Assembly (NCBI RefSeq): GCF_000238295.3
Contig: NZ_AHCD03000044.1
Coordinates: 744,001 to 808,000, forward strand
Origin: Pseudoalteromonas rubra
GTDB taxonomy: Bacteria; Pseudomonadota; Gammaproteobacteria; Enterobacterales; Alteromonadaceae
Direction: 5' to 3'
DNA length: 64,000 nt
Position 1 is the stretch's first letter, and each line of letters begins with the position of its first letter. The notes under the pieces were generated by a model that was given only the letters and a program-made list of their open reading frames with translations, searched no databases and was not told where the DNA came from. Below are positions 56,732-64,000 of the stretch, one piece after another. Both the position numbers and the translations under genes were made by a program.

Positions 56732-58327
56732 TTAGTGTAATTGAGACCAGGTCAACCCAAACTTGGTTAAGTACTTCTGTAATCGGGTCGAATCATTCAC
56801 CTGTGATTTCTTAGTTCGGCTTACATTAAATAGTTCCCGACCGGCAGACGCCATACTGGTGTGACGCTTGCAAACCGAGATTACGTAGTTAAGTTGTTGA
56901 ATATCAAAGTTGTCAAGTGATGAGATTTGTTCCGCCGAGAGGTAGCTGGACAGCAAATTCGGGGCTGTTCTGTCTTCGGTGTTTTGCCATGCGCTTGTAA
57001 GCCTGTGAATTTCTCCATTCACATCATTGATTGAAATACGGGAAGAATCGGCCAGGGTACATAAGCGGGTAATTGCAGAGCTCAAATCCCGAAAATTAGC
57101 AGACCAAAGTGCCTCATGTGACATCGCAAATTGTTCAAATGCCAGTCTGGCTTCTTTATTAAACTGCACCCGTTGCGTGTTTTTCTGGGCATATATGTCA
57201 AGTTCATAATCAATATTGGCCGGAATATCCTCCAGGCGCTCGCGCAGTGCTGGCAACTTAAAGGTCCAAAGGTTGATACGTGCCAGCAGATCTTCTCTGA
57301 ACCGGCCTTTCGCGACTTCAAGTCTTAGATCTTTGTTGGTGCCCGCGATTAACTGGAAATCACTGTTGACCGTGCTGTCACTGCCAACAGGATGAAAGGA
57401 CTTATTCTCAATCGCATGAAGCAACATGGCTTGCTCTTCCTGACCCAGCTCGCCAATTTCGTCTAAAAACAACATGCCCTGATCGGCACTGAGCAGATAG
57501 CCGCTGCGTTCTTTTTGCGCACCTGTAAATGCCCCCTTGGTGTGGCCAAATAGGGCAGCCATGGCATTTTCACCTTTCAATGTCGCGCAGTTTACTGAGA
57601 CCAAATCGCCTTTTAATTTTGACCTTCGCTTCTTGAGCTGAAAGATCCGAGTGGCCAGCTGGCTTTTACCTGCCCCGGTTGGCCCGGTTAATAACATGGG
57701 GTCACAAGAACGAATAGCAACTTTCTCTATTTGCGTAATGAGTTGGTTGAAGCCCTTGTTCTTAGTATGAATGCCCCCTTTGAGAAATTCTTTACCTTCA
57801 AGGTGTTCATGGTCAAACCGGGTAGCAAGCTGGTCATATTTGGAGAGATCTAAGTCAATGATCTGAACACGCCCGATGGACTTGTTGTTATTCGCTTTGT
57901 CCGGCGAAGTCTGGATCAACCGGCCCGGGAAGTGACGGCTTTCGGTTAGTAGGAAGCTACAGATCTGCACAACGTGCGTACCCGTTGTGATGTGAAACAG
58001 ATACTCATTATTGTCCGTATCGTATGTCTGTTGCTGGCACCAGTCATACAGTTTGGCATAGACCTCTTCAAAGTCCCAGGGGTCAATAAAGTTAATGTTA
58101 TACAACTGGACCTGGGTTTCCGGAGAGATACTTTCTATGTCTACCGCAACATTATTTGCCAAACGCTCAGAGTGGTTGTCATGTAACAGGTGTAGTTCAT
58201 CGATAACGAGATGTTCCTGGCTACACAAGCTAATGTTGGGCCGCCATTTGGACCATCGGTCAACACGCTTGCCAACAAAGTCCAGTTGTGAACCAATCAG
58301 GCTAACAGCAATCGTCTTTTTGCTCAT
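56732..58327 (-). CDS. rtcR: Sigma-54-dependent activator RtcR of the RNA-repair operon (531 aa)
   Basis: Residues 1-180 are the RtcR-specific N-terminal domain, a CARF-like Rossmann fold (TIAVSLIGSQLDFVGKR, FHITTGTHVVQICSFLLTES). Residues ~195-430 are an AAA+ activator domain with Walker A GPTGAGKSQLA, the sigma-54 contact loop GAFTGAQKERSG and Walker B GMLFLDEIGEL. The C-terminus carries a helix-turn-helix. In E. coli RtcR activates rtcBA when its CARF-like domain binds RNA ends. The gene is divergent from rtcB with a 318-bp shared region containing a sigma-54 promoter facing rtcB, which matches this job exactly. Confidence 0.95.
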   Translation of the reverse strand: MSKKTIAVSLIGSQLDFVGKRVDRWSKWRPNISLCSQEHLVIDELHLLHDNHSERLANNVAVDIESISPETQVQLYNINFIDPWDFEEVYAKLYDWCQQQTYDTDNNEYLFHITTGTHVVQICSFLLTESRHFPGRLIQTSPDKANNNKSIGRVQIIDLDLSKYDQLATRFDHEHLEGKEFLKGGIHTKNKGFNQLITQIEKVAIRSCDPMLLTGPTGAGKSQLATRIFQLKKRRSKLKGDLVSVNCATLKGENAMAALFGHTKGAFTGAQKERSGYLLSADQGMLFLDEIGELGQEEQAMLLHAIENKSFHPVGSDSTVNSDFQLIAGTNKDLRLEVAKGRFREDLLARINLWTFKLPALRERLEDIPANIDYELDIYAQKNTQRVQFNKEARLAFEQFAMSHEALWSANFRDLSSAITRLCTLADSSRISINDVNGEIHRLTSAWQNTEDRTAPNLLSSYLSAEQISSLDNFDIQQLNYVISVCKRHTSMASAGRELFNVSRTKKSQVNDSTRLQKYLTKFGLTWSQLH

Positions 58328-58478
58328 ATTGATCTATCTATATAGATATTTTTATATCCAAAATTCTACTTTTTATTCTCAATAAGTGCCACTGTGATAA
58401 TGGTTTGAGTCGGTGTTTAAGTTTTAAATTGCTTAAAAAACAATGTGTTATAGTTGTTTTTCTTTGAGGGGAGATGCT

Positions 58479-58495
58479 TTGGCACGTAGCTTGAT
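58479..58495 (+). promoter_or_regulatory. Sigma-54 (-24/-12) promoter of rtcBA
   Basis: TTGGCACG-TAGC-TTGAT has the -24 TGGCAC element and a -12 TTG at the correct 12-bp GG-to-G spacing. The -12 GC is GA. Transcription would begin near 58506, giving a leader of about 140 nt before the rtcB ATG at 58646. Confidence 0.8.
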
Positions 58496-58517
58496 ATGTA
58501 TAGATTCAAGATTGGGT

Positions 58518-58615
58518 GGCTGTGATTCACATGTCACACTGGTCGCTGCGCTTCGTAGAGCTGTATCCGGACGACAAACTCGGTTGTGTCGTTCCTGCTC
58601 CAGTGTAGTGACGCC
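58518..58615 (+). ncRNA. Candidate structured leader RNA between the sigma-54 promoter and rtcB
   Basis: The leader can fold into a closed multi-branch shape. ggc (58518-58520) pairs with gcc (58613-58615). A small hairpin tgtg-att-caca follows. A 10-bp stem forms from gtc-acactgg (58533-58542) with ccagtgt/gac (58600-58612, 3-nt bulge). Inside it are hairpins ctgcg-ctt-cgtag and acgac/gtcgt (58571-58590). Y-RNA and tRNA-like RNAs are known beside RtcR/RtcB in other bacteria. This one was folded by hand, has no clear T-loop signature and no Ro60 gene nearby. Confidence 0.4.
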
Positions 58616-58645
58616 AAACCATATGATAGACATCAGGAAAATAAC

Positions 58646-59872
58646 ATGAGTAGGAATTACAACGTAATAGAAAACGAGGGCATGGCCACGATTAAGGCAT
58701 GGACTAAAGGGGTGCCGTTTGAAGAGCAAGCGCAACAGCAATTAAAAAATATAGCCAGCATGCCAATGGTGCATTCGCACATTGCGGTGATGCCTGATGT
58801 GCACATGGGGAAGGGAGCAACAATAGGAAGTGTGATCCCTTCGGTTGATGCGGTGATCCCGGCTGCGGTTGGCGTGGATATTGGGTGCGGCATGGTGGCA
58901 ACAAAAACCACACTGACCGCCAGTCAGCTTCCGGATAATTTATCAGGTATTCGCCACGCCTTTGAGGCCGCAATACCCCACGGCAGGACGGGCAATAAGC
59001 GCAGGCAAAGAGATAAGGGAGCCTGGCATACAATTCCTGAAGTCGTTGCAGCGCAATGGAAAACGCTTGAAGCACGGTTTGAGCGGATCTGTGAAAAGCA
59101 TCCGGCTATTCGTCGGAGTAATCACGTAAATCACTTAGGTACAATGGGCACTGGCAACCACTTCCTGGAGTTGTGTCTGGATGAAAACAACGCCGTGTGG
59201 ATTATGCTTCATTCAGGAAGTCGTGGGGTTGGAAACCGGATCGGCACCTACTTCATCGAACTGGCTAAAAAAGAGATGGAGCGGCATCAGGTTAATCTGC
59301 CAGATATGGACTTAGCTTACTTATCTGAAGGTAGCGAATATTTTGATGATTATGTGGAAGCGGTGGAATGGGCGCAGGATTTTGCCAGGAAAAATCGGGA
59401 GATCATGATGCTCAATGCGATTGCAGCGCTGCGCAAAGCAATCCCGGTTGAGTTTTCTACCGCTGAGCTGGCCGTTAATTGCCATCACAACTACATCTCG
59501 CGAGAAGAACACTTTGGTAAAGCGTGTTTCGTGACTCGCAAAGGGGCAGTGAGGGTCGAGAAAGGAGAGATGGGTATTATTCCGGGAAGTATGGGCGCCC
59601 GTTCATTTATTGTCAGAGGGCTGGGTAATCCAGAGAGTTTTAATAGCTGTAGCCACGGTGCCGGCAGAGTAATGTCCCGGACTAAAGCGAAGAAAGTATA
59701 CAGCGTAAAAGATCAAATTGAAGCGACTCAGGGCGTAGAGTGTCGTAAGGACGAAGCGGTCATTGATGAGATACCGCACGCCTATAAAGACATAGAAAAA
59801 GTTATGGATGCGCAAAAAGATCTGGTTGAAGTGGTTTATACCCTGAAGCAAGTCGTTTGTGTGAAAGGGTAA
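58646..59872 (+). CDS. rtcB: RNA-splicing/repair ligase RtcB (408 aa)
   Basis: I start at the ATG at 58646, after aggaaa, which gives the 408 residues of E. coli RtcB; an upstream ATG at 58586 would add unrelated residues. Signature motifs are intact: MPDVHMGKGATIGSVIP, AVGVDIGCGM with the metal-binding Cys, NHLGTMGTGNHFLE, CHHNYISREEH, and NSCSHGAGRVMSR with the guanylylated His. RtcB joins 2',3'-cyclic phosphate or 3'-phosphate ends to 5'-OH ends using GTP and Mn(II). It is the first gene of the sigma-54 operon, 12 bp before rtcA. Confidence 0.97.
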   Translation: MSRNYNVIENEGMATIKAWTKGVPFEEQAQQQLKNIASMPMVHSHIAVMPDVHMGKGATIGSVIPSVDAVIPAAVGVDIGCGMVATKTTLTASQLPDNLSGIRHAFEAAIPHGRTGNKRRQRDKGAWHTIPEVVAAQWKTLEARFERICEKHPAIRRSNHVNHLGTMGTGNHFLELCLDENNAVWIMLHSGSRGVGNRIGTYFIELAKKEMERHQVNLPDMDLAYLSEGSEYFDDYVEAVEWAQDFARKNREIMMLNAIAALRKAIPVEFSTAELAVNCHHNYISREEHFGKACFVTRKGAVRVEKGEMGIIPGSMGARSFIVRGLGNPESFNSCSHGAGRVMSRTKAKKVYSVKDQIEATQGVECRKDEAVIDEIPHAYKDIEKVMDAQKDLVEVVYTLKQVVCVKG

Positions 59873-59884
59873 ACAGGAGAGAAA

Positions 59885-60931
59885 ATGCAATTTTTAGAGA
59901 TTGATGGCGCACAGGGTGAGGGCGGCGGGCAAGTGTTACGTACCGCGCTTACTTTGTCGATTCTGACTAATACACCAATTGAGCTCAACAACATCAGAGC
60001 AAATAGAAACAGGCCGGGGCTGTTGCGTCAGCACCTTACTTCTGTAAGGGCTGCACAGCAAATTTGTGACGCTACGACAGAAGGGGTTGAGCTGGGGGCG
60101 AGTCGGATCCGATTTACACCAGGAAAAGTAAAGTCCGGTGTCTATCATTTTTCGATAGGGACCGCTGGCAGTACTGTGCTGGTATGCCAAACCATTTTAC
60201 CAGTATTGGCCTTAGCGGATGGACCCTCAAGTGTCACCTTTGAAGGGGGAACACACAATGGTATGTCACCCTCATTGTGCTTTTTTAAAGAGTCTTACCT
60301 GCCGGTCTTGAAGGAGATGGGGGTAACCTGTCAGACGCAAACCCGTTCTCTTGGTTTTTACCCAGCCGGTGGTGGTCACTGGCAATTGACGATTGAGCCT
60401 ACAGCGGCTTTTAAGCAGGTAGCATTAACGAGTGTGGACAGCGAGGTTGAGTTGAGTCAGGCGCGCTGTGGCTTAAAGGCACTTATGAGTGATTTACCGG
60501 ACTCTATCGGTCAAAAGGAAATTGCGGCGGCACGAAAAGCGCTGGGTTGGCAAGATGCTGAAAGTGACGTTGAGCAACATCAAACAAATGGTCGGGGCAA
60601 TAGTTTCCAGATCAAAATCAAAGGTGAACACAATACTTGTGTGTTCGAACAAATAGGTGAGCTGGGGGTTTCAGCAGAGCGGGTGGCCAAGCGTTGTGCG
60701 GGCAGGGTTAAGCAGTTTTTAAGATCCGGTGCGGTAGTTGATGCCTATCTGGCGGATCAGCTCTTAGTGCCAATGGCGTTAGCGGGTGGAGGAGAATTTA
60801 CCACCACAGAGCCAAGTCTGCACACCAGAACTAATATCACTGTGATCAGACAATTTTTGGACATTGATATCGATGTGCAACAAGAGACAGAGACGCGCTG
60901 GAAAATTGTGGTTGGGACCAAATCCAGTTGA
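59885..60931 (+). CDS. rtcA: RNA 3'-terminal phosphate cyclase RtcA (348 aa)
   Basis: GEGGGQVLRTALTLSILTNT, NRNRPGLLRQHLTS and the central GTAGSTVLVCQTILPVL segment are RtcA signatures. The adenylated histidine is in EPSLHTRTNITVIRQF near residue 306. The length matches family members (about 340 aa). The enzyme uses ATP to convert RNA 3'-phosphates to 2',3'-cyclic phosphates. Its ATG lies 12 bp after rtcB with a gagag-type RBS, so the two are co-transcribed under RtcR. The HisThr-rich active-site loop appears intact. Confidence 0.95.
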   Translation: MQFLEIDGAQGEGGGQVLRTALTLSILTNTPIELNNIRANRNRPGLLRQHLTSVRAAQQICDATTEGVELGASRIRFTPGKVKSGVYHFSIGTAGSTVLVCQTILPVLALADGPSSVTFEGGTHNGMSPSLCFFKESYLPVLKEMGVTCQTQTRSLGFYPAGGGHWQLTIEPTAAFKQVALTSVDSEVELSQARCGLKALMSDLPDSIGQKEIAAARKALGWQDAESDVEQHQTNGRGNSFQIKIKGEHNTCVFEQIGELGVSAERVAKRCAGRVKQFLRSGAVVDAYLADQLLVPMALAGGGEFTTTEPSLHTRTNITVIRQFLDIDIDVQQETETRWKIVVGTKSS

Positions 60932-61000
60932 GGCTATGACAGGCGCGAGTCTTGCGAACAGCGGAAAAAAGTAAATCGATGTAAAGTTAGGAAGTAAGCA

Positions 61001-61846
61001 ATGACAGTAAGCAGAGCCGATAACAAGGGTAATGAACAACATCTGGTTACAACAGTAATAAATGCGGATATCCACGCCGAGATCATGCGCCGTATTGCCG
61101 CAGCGGAACAAGAACACGATGTCAAAGTGCTATTCGCCGTCGAGTCCGGGAGCCGGGCATGGGGGTTTGCGAGCCCAAACAGTGATTATGACGTGCGCTT
61201 TATATACGCGCATAAAAAAGCGTGGTATTTGTCTGTCGACCTTGAGGCGCGTCGGGATGTGATTGAGTACCCCATCGTGGATGAAATTGATATCAATGGG
61301 TGGGACATCAGGAAGGCACTTAAACTTTTTTGGAAGTCAAACCCGACATTGATTGAATGGTTACAGTCGCCGATTGTTTATGTAGATGATGGTCACTTTG
61401 CGTCAGCTGCCAGGGCGTTATTGCCCCATATTGCTTCGTCTCATAAAGGTATTTACCACTATCTGAATATGGCGAAAGGGAATTACCGTGGCTACTTACA
61501 AACGGCAAAGGTGCCGTTGAAAAAGTATTTCTATGTACTCAGACCGCTATTAGCAATCAAGTGGCTGGAGGCCTACGATGAACCTGCACCTATTGAGTTT
61601 AAGGTACTGCGAAGACTGGTTGCGGACAATTCGGTGCTGGACAATGCGCTTTCAGAATTGGTTGAGAAGAAGCGTATGAGCGAGGAAAAAGTGATAGGGC
61701 CCGCAATACCAGTGATCAATGCGTTCATTGAATCGGAGCTGGCTCGTCACAAAGCATTTTCGGCAGGCAATAGAAAGCGTGAAGTGAACTACGATGCGTT
61801 GAACGAGTTGTTGCGCGCAACTTTAAACAGGCTCGAATGCCGATGA
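61001..61846 (+). CDS. RlaP-type nucleotidyltransferase of the RNA-repair operon (281 aa)
   Basis: ESGSRAWGFASPNSDYDVRF (48-67) is the G-S...D-x-D active site of polymerase-beta-superfamily nucleotidyltransferases, with Asp62 and Asp64 as metal ligands. The following VIEYPIVDEIDINGWDIRKA and KSNPTLIEWLQSPIVY are typical of the PF10127/RlaP family, which comparative genomics links to RtcB- and RNA-repair systems. It lies 69 bp after rtcA on the same strand, so it is likely the third gene of the rtc operon and may add nucleotides or adenylate RNA ends before or after ligation. The exact reaction is not established. Confidence 0.82.
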   Translation: MTVSRADNKGNEQHLVTTVINADIHAEIMRRIAAAEQEHDVKVLFAVESGSRAWGFASPNSDYDVRFIYAHKKAWYLSVDLEARRDVIEYPIVDEIDINGWDIRKALKLFWKSNPTLIEWLQSPIVYVDDGHFASAARALLPHIASSHKGIYHYLNMAKGNYRGYLQTAKVPLKKYFYVLRPLLAIKWLEAYDEPAPIEFKVLRRLVADNSVLDNALSELVEKKRMSEEKVIGPAIPVINAFIESELARHKAFSAGNRKREVNYDALNELLRATLNRLECR

Positions 61847-61990
61847 CCTATGGTTAGCACACATTTGGTTATGATAACTTCGGCCAGTATTTTTTGCTTG
61901 AGACAGGGGGTTGCGTGCGCAAGTGGGGTGCTGCACCGGGTTTTCCTGCTATGCTTTGAAAGTTAGGGCAGTTGCGGGAGCGGATGTTTG

Positions 61991-64000
61991 ATGCTGATAC
62001 GGTGTGTGATCTGGGTAGGGTTATTGCTTAGCAATGCGGTATTGGCTGCGTCATTTACGGAAGCAGAGTTTGAACAGATAAGGGCAGAGATCCGCACTAC
62101 ATCAGCGCAGTCGCCGCTGGTTGCAATCAAAATTACCAATGAAATGCTTGCCAGGCACGATAAGCAACTTTCAACCAGACAAAAAATCAGGCTGCTGTAT
62201 GGCAAAGCCTGGTTTCAGATCCAAACCGACAACATAGAAGAAGCCATTGTGACGCTGTCTCAGTGCAAAAAAATGAGCGCTGAGGTGTCAGATCCCACCA
62301 TTTTGTTTAGTTACTACAGTCTGACAGCTGGTGCGCTAACTCGGATGAGCATGTATGAGCGGGCGCTGGAAAACTACCTTGAAAGTTACAGGCTTGCCGA
62401 CCTGATGGACACCGAACTGTATCTCAGACAAACCGAAAACAACATTGGCAATGTGTATCTAAAACTGGGCCGTTATACGGATGCCAGGGTCTACTTTGAG
62501 CGTTTTTATGAGGACGCCAGAGACAGAGAATTACCGCAACAAATGGGCGTCGGACTAAATAACCTCGGAGAGGCTTACTTTGGTCTGGGAGAGTTTGAAA
62601 AAGCACTCGTATTACATACCGACAGCCTTGCACTCAGGGAAGAACACAATCTGACTTACCACAGCTCCTGGTCTCATCATAATTTAGGCAAAACGTATTT
62701 AGCGTTGGATAAACCAGAACTGGCAAAGCAGCATTTAATTGCAGCGGTTGAACTGCGTAAACAGAGCAACGCTGAGGCAGATAGCATTGGTCCTCAGATT
62801 GAACTTGTCAGATTGAAAATTGCACAAGGTGCAAAAGAAGATTTGGTTCCCTTGCTCAATGACGTCATCGCATTGAGTGATAAGTATGAGCGATTTCAGG
62901 AAAAAGTCGACGCATACCAGTTGCTGGTTGATTACTATCAGCAGATCCAGGATTGGAAAAGCGCGTTGCAGGCAGCTGATTTGTACATGCAGAGCAAATT
63001 TGATTTCCTGCAACGGCAGGCTGAAACCGGTGTGGCATTTTATGCAGCTCAAATGAACCTGGCGATGAAAGAGCGAGATATTGCAAAGCTGACGCAAGAA
63101 AATGCGGTGTATCAGCTTCATACTCAGGCGGCGAAAGACCAGCTGGTTTTAGTGCTGATAGCCGCGATAATCATTGTTGTGTTGATCTTGTACTTTATGC
63201 GTAGAATAAAGGCTAAAAACCAGGCATTAACAGAAACCCTGCAAAATCTGAAAGCAACCCAAAAGCAGTTACTGGAATCTGAGAAAATGTCAGCGATGAC
63301 AACACTGGTGTCCGGGATGGCGCATCAGTTGAATACGCCACTAGGGCTGGTGGTTACTTCTGCATCTTGCCTTGAAGATAAGCTAAAAGAAATCAGTTCC
63401 TTACTGAGCGATCAAAAACTCAGTGCCGGCCAGTTAAAGGCATTTCTGGAAGAAGCCTCTGAGATGCTCACTTTGACGGCAAAAAACTCCAGTCGGGCAG
63501 CAGAACTGATAGCGCGTTTTAAAATGGTCGCTGCAACGCTCGATGCGAGTGAAGCGGTACACTTCGACGTGCTGGAATACCTCAAACAGCGCGCTGAGCT
63601 AATAGTCCAGAGCCTTGACAAGCCAACAGAGTTGGACGTATTTGGCGACTCTGTTCAGTTGTATTCTTATCCCGAAACTTTGCTTAAAGTGGTGTCTCAG
63701 CTCGTTAATAATTCGTGTTCCCATGGGTTTATTAACCAGGCTAGCGGTAACATCTCAATAGAAGTTATAGACGAAGATGAAGTCATTAAATTGGTTTATC
63801 AGGATAATGGGGTGGGGATCAGTGAAACTGATCAGCAGCAAATGTTCGACCCATTTTATACCAGCCAGCTCGGGCAAGGTAAGCTGGGCCTTGGGTTGAA
63901 TATTGTGTATAACTCCGTGGTACAGGTGCTAAAAGGCGAAATAAGCTATGTACATCAAAGTGGCGGCGCCAAATTTGTCATTGTAATCCCAAAGTCAAAA
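61991..64000 (+). CDS. Sensor histidine kinase with N-terminal TPR region (partial, runs off the right edge; at least 670 aa)
   Basis: The frame opens at the ATG at 61991 (signal peptide MLIRCVIWVGLLLSNAVLAA) and is still open at 64000. Residues ~35-340 are TPR-type repeats (NNIGNVYLKLGRYTDARVYF, NNLGEAYFGLGEFEKALVLH, HNLGKTYLALDKPELAKQHL). One membrane segment lies at ~385-405 (LVLVLIAAIIIVVLILYFM), followed by a coiled linker. The HisKA H-box is SGMAHQLNTPLG with the phosphorylated His445. The ATPase domain has VNNSCSHGF (N box), DNGVGIS (G1) and LGQGKLGLGLNIVY (G2). The periplasmic TPR region presumably senses a protein or peptide partner. No response regulator is visible in the window. 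It starts 144 bp after the nucleotidyltransferase gene, so a link to RNA repair is not implied. Confidence 0.88.
   Translation, partial: MLIRCVIWVGLLLSNAVLAASFTEAEFEQIRAEIRTTSAQSPLVAIKITNEMLARHDKQLSTRQKIRLLYGKAWFQIQTDNIEEAIVTLSQCKKMSAEVSDPTILFSYYSLTAGALTRMSMYERALENYLESYRLADLMDTELYLRQTENNIGNVYLKLGRYTDARVYFERFYEDARDRELPQQMGVGLNNLGEAYFGLGEFEKALVLHTDSLALREEHNLTYHSSWSHHNLGKTYLALDKPELAKQHLIAAVELRKQSNAEADSIGPQIELVRLKIAQGAKEDLVPLLNDVIALSDKYERFQEKVDAYQLLVDYYQQIQDWKSALQAADLYMQSKFDFLQRQAETGVAFYAAQMNLAMKERDIAKLTQENAVYQLHTQAAKDQLVLVLIAAIIIVVLILYFMRRIKAKNQALTETLQNLKATQKQLLESEKMSAMTTLVSGMAHQLNTPLGLVVTSASCLEDKLKEISSLLSDQKLSAGQLKAFLEEASEMLTLTAKNSSRAAELIARFKMVAATLDASEAVHFDVLEYLKQRAELIVQSLDKPTELDVFGDSVQLYSYPETLLKVVSQLVNNSCSHGFINQASGNISIEVIDEDEVIKLVYQDNGVGISETDQQQMFDPFYTSQLGQGKLGLGLNIVYNSVVQVLKGEISYVHQSGGAKFVIVIPKSK

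Noticed and set aside
58533..58612. tRNA gene in the rtcB leader
   Set aside because: A multi-branch fold is possible, but there is no 7-bp acceptor stem with CCA-adjacent pairing, no GTTCRA T-loop and no clear anticodon arm.

Overview
The window reads as chromosome of a marine gammaproteobacterium. A Pseudoalteromonas-like host is my best guess, from the OsmC-YcaO fusion, the adhesin with choice-of-anchor U and GlyGly-CTERM-type signals, the RtcR/RtcB/RtcA locus and the moderate GC content. The genus is inference and no marker gene is present. Genes are dense and no rRNA, tRNA, IS element, prophage module or CRISPR array was seen.

Layout. (1) 1-6.5 kb is ordinary chromosome: two small exported EF-hand proteins, a GNAT acetyltransferase and MFS exporter with a divergent LysR regulator, a small outer-membrane barrel, and a housekeeping-type OsmC-YcaO fusion. 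(2) 6.6-22.9 kb, all on the minus strand, is a RiPP-type (TOMM, YcaO) biosynthetic cluster. It holds a kinase/degenerate-cyclase/ATPase regulator, three fused YcaO cyclodehydratase-type enzymes, two large precursor-like proteins that both end in PFT(S)T, an Fe/2-oxoglutarate oxygenase and a degenerate relative, an amidohydrolase and a glutamine-dependent asparagine-synthase-like enzyme. It looks like two parallel modules: precursor A, oxygenase-like, YcaO-3, AsnB-like, YcaO-2; and precursor B, oxygenase, amidohydrolase, YcaO-1. Module B has its own predicted promoter with a palindrome over the -10. YcaO-1 and YcaO-2 share an almost identical, higher-GC 1,055-bp 3' block but have unrelated-looking 5' halves. 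This cluster is the best candidate for an undescribed system.

(3) 23.4-27.8 kb holds a Tat-exported NHL-type protein, a methyltransferase/formyltransferase pair, an unknown 157-aa protein and a tail-collar-domain protein. (4) 28.0-47.2 kb is one 19.2-kb gene for a 6,396-aa surface adhesin. It has 17 near-identical 312-bp repeats, a 1.5-kb five-domain block present twice, and a C-terminus in which a GlyGly-CTERM-like segment is followed in frame by a signal-peptide-like stretch and an outer-membrane beta-barrel. (5) 47.4-53.9 kb encodes an O-antigen-ligase/TPR protein, a small lipoprotein and a 1,415-aa bacterial collagen with seven CBM5/12-like modules, a 13 x 13-aa stalk and a DUF1554-like tip.

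(6) 54.0-56.6 kb has an rRNA-methyltransferase-like protein, a periplasmic solute-binding protein and a lipoprotein. (7) 56.7-61.8 kb is an RNA-repair locus: rtcR divergent from rtcB-rtcA-RlaP-type nucleotidyltransferase, with a sigma-54 promoter and a foldable leader upstream of rtcB. (8) A TPR-containing sensor histidine kinase runs off the right end.
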